Of a stretch of 34,711 bases of DNA, positions 31,903 to 34,711 are shown piece by piece (the stretch's first letter is position 1; the number at the start of each line of letters is the position of its first letter). The notes beneath the pieces were generated by a model, which did not search any database, was not told the DNA's origin, and saw nothing but the letters and a program-made list of their open reading frames with translations. Source of the stretch: an uncultured Lachnospiraceae bacterium (GTDB lineage Bacteria; Bacillota; Clostridia; Lachnospirales; Lachnospiraceae); assembly GCA_902780385.1 (NCBI GenBank), contig CACZFF010000056.1:1-34711 (forward strand). Reading direction: 5' to 3'. Both the position numbers and the translations under genes were made by a program.

Positions 31903-33360
31903 CTAGTCATCAAAAAAACCCACATACATAAATACCAGGCTGTTCCTGTTTTTACATCCGGTCTTCTGCAGGATATTTTTTACATGGAATTTAACCGTAT
32001 TCTCCGATATGGAAAGGGCATTGGCGATCTCCGAATTTGTCTTCTCTTTCAGGAGAAGGCGCAGTACATCTCTTTCCCGGGCAGACAGGTCATGCTGTGC
32101 GGAAAACTGGTAAAAGCGCTCCTCCTCACTCTGTCTCCTGGACGGCTCAGGTTCATAGAGATAATGATAAACCTTAAAAAAGACCATTACTGTCGCCGCA
32201 AAAAGAAGGGCTGCCAGACTCACAAAAACAGTGACATAACCCTCCAGGGAAAGGCAGATTCCCTCCCCGAGTGCGTCACCGAGCCTTCCGAACAGAAGTC
32301 CGAAGCCGGACAGATAAATCAGATTTTTCTCTGATGCCACATCAGAAAAGAGGATGATCCTGTACACGGCATAAAATCCAAAAGAGAAGTAACCCAGGAT
32401 CCAGAGGACCGCAGCAGAAACCGACGTTCCCCGCAGAGACAGTATGATAAAAGGGATCACCAGTGCAGTCAGCGCACAGACCGCCCCGTATTTTCTGTTT
32501 TTGTCCGTCACAAATCCGGCGATCATGAGCCCGACCGCATAAACAAGGCGGAAAAGCTCCACATTGACATATTTTCCGATATCCGCGGAAGGAAAGGCAA
32601 AACCGCTGCTGTTCAAAAGGCTGAAAAGAAAGACCAGCACACAGGCATAGAGGAAGAAATCCGCTTTTTCGGATCTCTGTGTTTTTTGGCCGTCCGAAAC
32701 CGTTTTTTCCTCTGTCCCGCGCTCTGAAGCAGCCATCTCCTGCCCTGTTTTTTTCCTTTCAGGCGGGTCTGTAAGGAATCGGCTGTTCTTTTCAAAACTA
32801 TTTTTCTGTCCATTTTCCCCGTCCGAAAAACGTCTGACTGCATACATTGTGACCACAGTGAGAACGAGGCAGATGATCAATACCTTTCCGGAATAATACC
32901 AGTCTGTAAGCGAGAGGACCCAGGAAGCCAGAATGGAAAGTCCGTAACCGACGCCGAACACCGATGCTTTCCTCTCCGGTCCGACACGATCCGCAAGGTC
33001 ATACAGATAGTATCCCGCTATGACTCCGCATGCAATATTCATGAGCAGCCCGAAAGTCAGGGTTCCTGCCGTGTAAGAGCTGATAATAGCAGGGAACATA
33101 AAGGCAAGATGCGCCGCAAGGGCTAAGAACATGACCCGGTGTGTAAGGTGGGGTGCTCGATGTACTACTGCGGCAAAGATCCCGATACCTGTTGCCTGCA
33201 GAAGGTATCCGACCACCATCGACATCACGTCCAGAGCTCCTGCAGAGATCTGGCTGCCAAGGTGATAGGTCCATCCCAGCCATCCTGTAGATGTGAGCAA
33301 AAAGCACAGAAATATGATAGTCAGGCTTTTTGCAGCCGGCAGTTTTATACTCTCTCTCAT
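31903..33360 (-). CDS. Membrane-embedded LuxR-type transcriptional regulator
   Basis: The 485-residue protein has about 11-12 hydrophobic segments (residues 10-410), arranged like a transporter, with a charged loop at about 180-245. A cytosolic C-terminal LuxR/GerE helix-turn-helix follows (about 422-480, LSARERDVLRLLL through SISENTVKFHVKNILQKTG). Such proteins are probably one-component sensors whose membrane part senses a ligand. There is no receiver or kinase domain. The ATG at 33360 is 25 nt after the YkgJ-type gene stop, so the two are likely co-transcribed; its ribosome binding site is weak. The next gene downstream is the giant surface protein, a plausible but unproven target. Confidence 0.85.
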   Translation of the reverse strand: MRESIKLPAAKSLTIIFLCFLLTSTGWLGWTYHLGSQISAGALDVMSMVVGYLLQATGIGIFAAVVHRAPHLTHRVMFLALAAHLAFMFPAIISSYTAGTLTFGLLMNIACGVIAGYYLYDLADRVGPERKASVFGVGYGLSILASWVLSLTDWYYSGKVLIICLVLTVVTMYAVRRFSDGENGQKNSFEKNSRFLTDPPERKKTGQEMAASERGTEEKTVSDGQKTQRSEKADFFLYACVLVFLFSLLNSSGFAFPSADIGKYVNVELFRLVYAVGLMIAGFVTDKNRKYGAVCALTALVIPFIILSLRGTSVSAAVLWILGYFSFGFYAVYRIILFSDVASEKNLIYLSGFGLLFGRLGDALGEGICLSLEGYVTVFVSLAALLFAATVMVFFKVYHYLYEPEPSRRQSEEERFYQFSAQHDLSARERDVLRLLLKEKTNSEIANALSISENTVKFHVKNILQKTGCKNRNSLVFMYVGFFDD

Positions 33361-33385
33361 AGGTTTATCTTTTCTGCTTTCTCTC

Positions 33386-34129
33386 TCAACAAAGTATTTC
33401 TTTCAGCGCATCACGGCAGACATCCATGCGCGCCTCATACTGCGGATAAAAACCTATTTCCCTCAAATATGGATGAACGAAAAAAATCTGAAGAATATAG
33501 CTCCTGACAGAGCTTTTGCTGTTCTGTGTCAAACGAGGAAGAGCCTCCCGGATCTTTTTCAGGAAGTCATGCCAGTCCAGAATATAAGCTTCATAGGCCG
33601 GCAGATTATCTATCCCAAGCCAGTCCCTCACACGTACAGGCGTCTTATCCCGTCCGCTGCACTCGTCCTTCTGCAGGATATAGCAAAAGCCCTTGTCTGT
33701 ATAGTATCTTCCCAGCGGATACAGGCGGCAGATTCCCGGCCTGAATGCGTGGATGGAACATCTCCCCGCAGATGTAAGGAAAGGACACCGCTCTCCTTCA
33801 GGGTGACTGCTTCCAGATGGTTCCGACGCCTGCTCAGAAGCGGCAGGTTCCTTCTGCCCCTTCCCGTCGCCCGCGCATTTCATCAGGTTGGGCAGGATCA
33901 GGCCATCCACAAGACGTATCTCTATCTCCCGTTCGATCATGTCCTCAAAGGTTTTCCCTGTTCCCAGACTCAGCATATACAGATCGAAGGGATCCAGTAT
34001 GATGCTGTCTCCTGTGTTTTGGCAGCATGACGAACAGCCCTGACAATCCCCGCAGCCCACAGGGACCAGGTCGTCAGATGAATAAAAAAAACCGTCATAT
34101 ATCTCTTCAATAGTCTGGTCTCGCAGCAT
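33386..34129 (-). CDS. YkgJ-family cysteine-cluster protein
   Basis: This 247-residue cytosolic protein has the CxxCxxCC-type cluster GCGDCQGCSSCCQN near residue 27 and later cysteines in CPFLTSAGRCSIHAFRPGICRLYPLG, the pattern of the YkgJ/CxxCxxCC family. The cluster is presumed to bind zinc or an iron-sulphur centre; the function is unknown. A variable stretch (about 90-115) separates the two Cys groups. The ATG at 34129 is chosen because GGAGG lies 7 nt upstream; a TTG at 34150 would add seven residues. It precedes the LuxR-type regulator gene by 25 nt. Confidence 0.87.
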   Translation of the reverse strand: MLRDQTIEEIYDGFFYSSDDLVPVGCGDCQGCSSCCQNTGDSIILDPFDLYMLSLGTGKTFEDMIEREIEIRLVDGLILPNLMKCAGDGKGQKEPAASEQASEPSGSSHPEGERCPFLTSAGRCSIHAFRPGICRLYPLGRYYTDKGFCYILQKDECSGRDKTPVRVRDWLGIDNLPAYEAYILDWHDFLKKIREALPRLTQNSKSSVRSYILQIFFVHPYLREIGFYPQYEARMDVCRDALKEILC

Positions 34130-34174
34130 GAATGTCCTCCGGCGGCACAATCTTTTTGCTCATACATGGGGGTC

Positions 34175-34233
34175 CGATCAAATGCCCGTGGCCGCCTGCG
34201 TGCAAGCACGCGGCGCCCCCGGTCGCTTGATCG
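34175..34233. repeat. Hairpin element between tpiA and the YkgJ-type gene
   Basis: Outer arms CGATCAA (34175-34181) and TTGATCG (34227-34233) enclose a GC-rich stem: CGCC-(T)-GCGTGC (34193-34203) pairs with GCACGC-GGCG (34206-34215) around an AA loop. No T-run follows, so it is not an ordinary terminator. Confidence 0.6.
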
Positions 34234-34247
34234 AACTTTTACAGTAA

Positions 34248-34284
34248 AGAAGGGAGACAGAGAACCGTCCCCTGTCTCCCTTCT
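34248..34284. repeat. GGGGACGG-family hairpin near tpiA
   Basis: A perfect 13-bp stem (34248-34260 with 34272-34284) encloses an 11-nt loop, AGAACCGTCCC. The core AACCGTCCCCTGTCTCC is the same as at 126-142. It lies 35 nt past the tpiA stop and may also act in 3'-end formation. Confidence 0.8.
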
Positions 34285-34318
34285 ATAATGATCTGTCCCC
34301 GGCTTTCCGGGAATCAAA

Positions 34319-34711
34319 TTACTTGTAGTTGACGATCTTTCCGAAGTCTTCCTTCAGGGAAGCGCCGCCGATGAGGCCGCCGTCGATATCGGGCTGTGCG
34401 AAGAGCTCGGGAGCGGAAGCGCCGTTGACGGAGCCGCCGTACTGGATGCGGATCTTCTCAGCTGTGTCGGCATCATAGATCTCAGCGATGAGCTCACGGA
34501 TCGCATGGCAGACTTCCTGTGCCTGCTCAGTGGTAGCGACCTTGCCTGTGCCGATTGCCCAGATGGGCTCATAAGCGATAACCATGGAAGCTGCCTGCTC
34601 AGCAGTAACGCCGATCAGATCGCTCTTGAGCTGCAGACGGATCCAGTCGATGGTCACGTTTGCTTCGCGCTGCTCAAGGGACTCGCCGCAGCAAAGGATC
34701 GGAATAAGGCC
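34319..34711 (-). CDS. tpiA: Triosephosphate isomerase (3' part, cut by the window edge)
   Basis: TpiA interconverts glyceraldehyde 3-phosphate and dihydroxyacetone phosphate in glycolysis. The last 130 residues are present, entering at the right edge in the frame [18 protein letters not shown]. The catalytic glutamate is in [12 protein letters not shown] (loop 6 follows it), the phosphate-binding YGGSV is present, and GGASL lies near the end. The reading frame is open through the window edge, so the gene continues outside. A GTG at 34657 is an internal codon, not the start. Confidence 0.96.
   Translation of the reverse strand, partial: GLIPILCCGESLEQREANVTIDWIRLQLKSDLIGVTAEQAASMVIAYEPIWAIGTGKVATTEQAQEVCHAIRELIAEIYDADTAEKIRIQYGGSVNGASAPELFAQPDIDGGLIGGASLKEDFGKIVNYK

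Noticed and set aside
1-34711. tRNA, rRNA or other standard RNA genes
   Set aside because: I looked for T-arm GGTTCRANTCC patterns and for conserved rRNA, RNase P, tmRNA and SRP sequences and saw none. tRNAscan-SE and Infernal would be decisive.

Overview
The window looks like chromosomal DNA of a Clostridia bacterium, most likely a moderately GC-rich member of the Lachnospiraceae. This is an inference from four things: the conserved block of an HI0933-type flavoprotein with cmk, ispH and a four-domain S1 protein; strong GGAGG-type ribosome binding sites; a Gram-positive style giant secreted protein; and a membrane-bound LuxR-type regulator. Sixteen of the eighteen protein genes are on the minus strand. 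Only the symporter and the YprB-like exonuclease gene run on the plus strand.

Layout. 1-2.8 kb: an M18 aminopeptidase gene and queA (tRNA queuosine synthesis), downstream of the pheST terminator. 2.9-6.5 kb: pheS-pheT, preceded by a leader of about 450 nt with a near-consensus promoter, mutually exclusive 8-bp pairings and a terminator-like stem, but no T-box sequence. 7.1-10.5 kb: thrC and an M24 (aminopeptidase P-like) gene, flanked by two copies of a small mobile element with terminal inverted repeats and 8-bp target duplications. 11-13.1 kb: a YidK-like sodium:solute symporter behind a candidate transcription attenuator. 13.2-14.3 kb: a YprB-like exonuclease whose last expected catalytic acid appears to be Asn. 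14.4-17.4 kb: a surface-polysaccharide type module (NAD-dependent epimerase, IspD/TarI-like cytidylyltransferase, GT2 glycosyltransferase). 17.5-21.7 kb: HI0933-family flavoprotein, cmk, ispH and S1 in one tight operon.

22.2-34.7 kb: a 3103-residue secreted protein built from an acidic stalk, four repeats of about 215 residues (three nearly identical), BspA-type leucine-rich repeats, several beta-sandwich domains, a helical Cys-containing region and a C-terminal Big_2/Fn3-like tail. It lies just downstream of a gene for a multi-spanning membrane protein with a LuxR DNA-binding domain, which makes that protein a possible regulator of it. A YkgJ-family cysteine-cluster gene precedes the regulator, and the 3' part of tpiA enters at the right edge.

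Intergenic DNA is rich in structured repeats: the two-copy MITE family, GGGGACGG-type perfect hairpins near both ends of the window, a composite inverted repeat at 21.7-21.95 kb, and 28-30 bp tandem duplications at the 3' ends of two genes. The most interesting candidates are the MITE family, the pheST leader, the symporter leader and the giant protein. No CRISPR array, tRNA or rRNA gene was seen.
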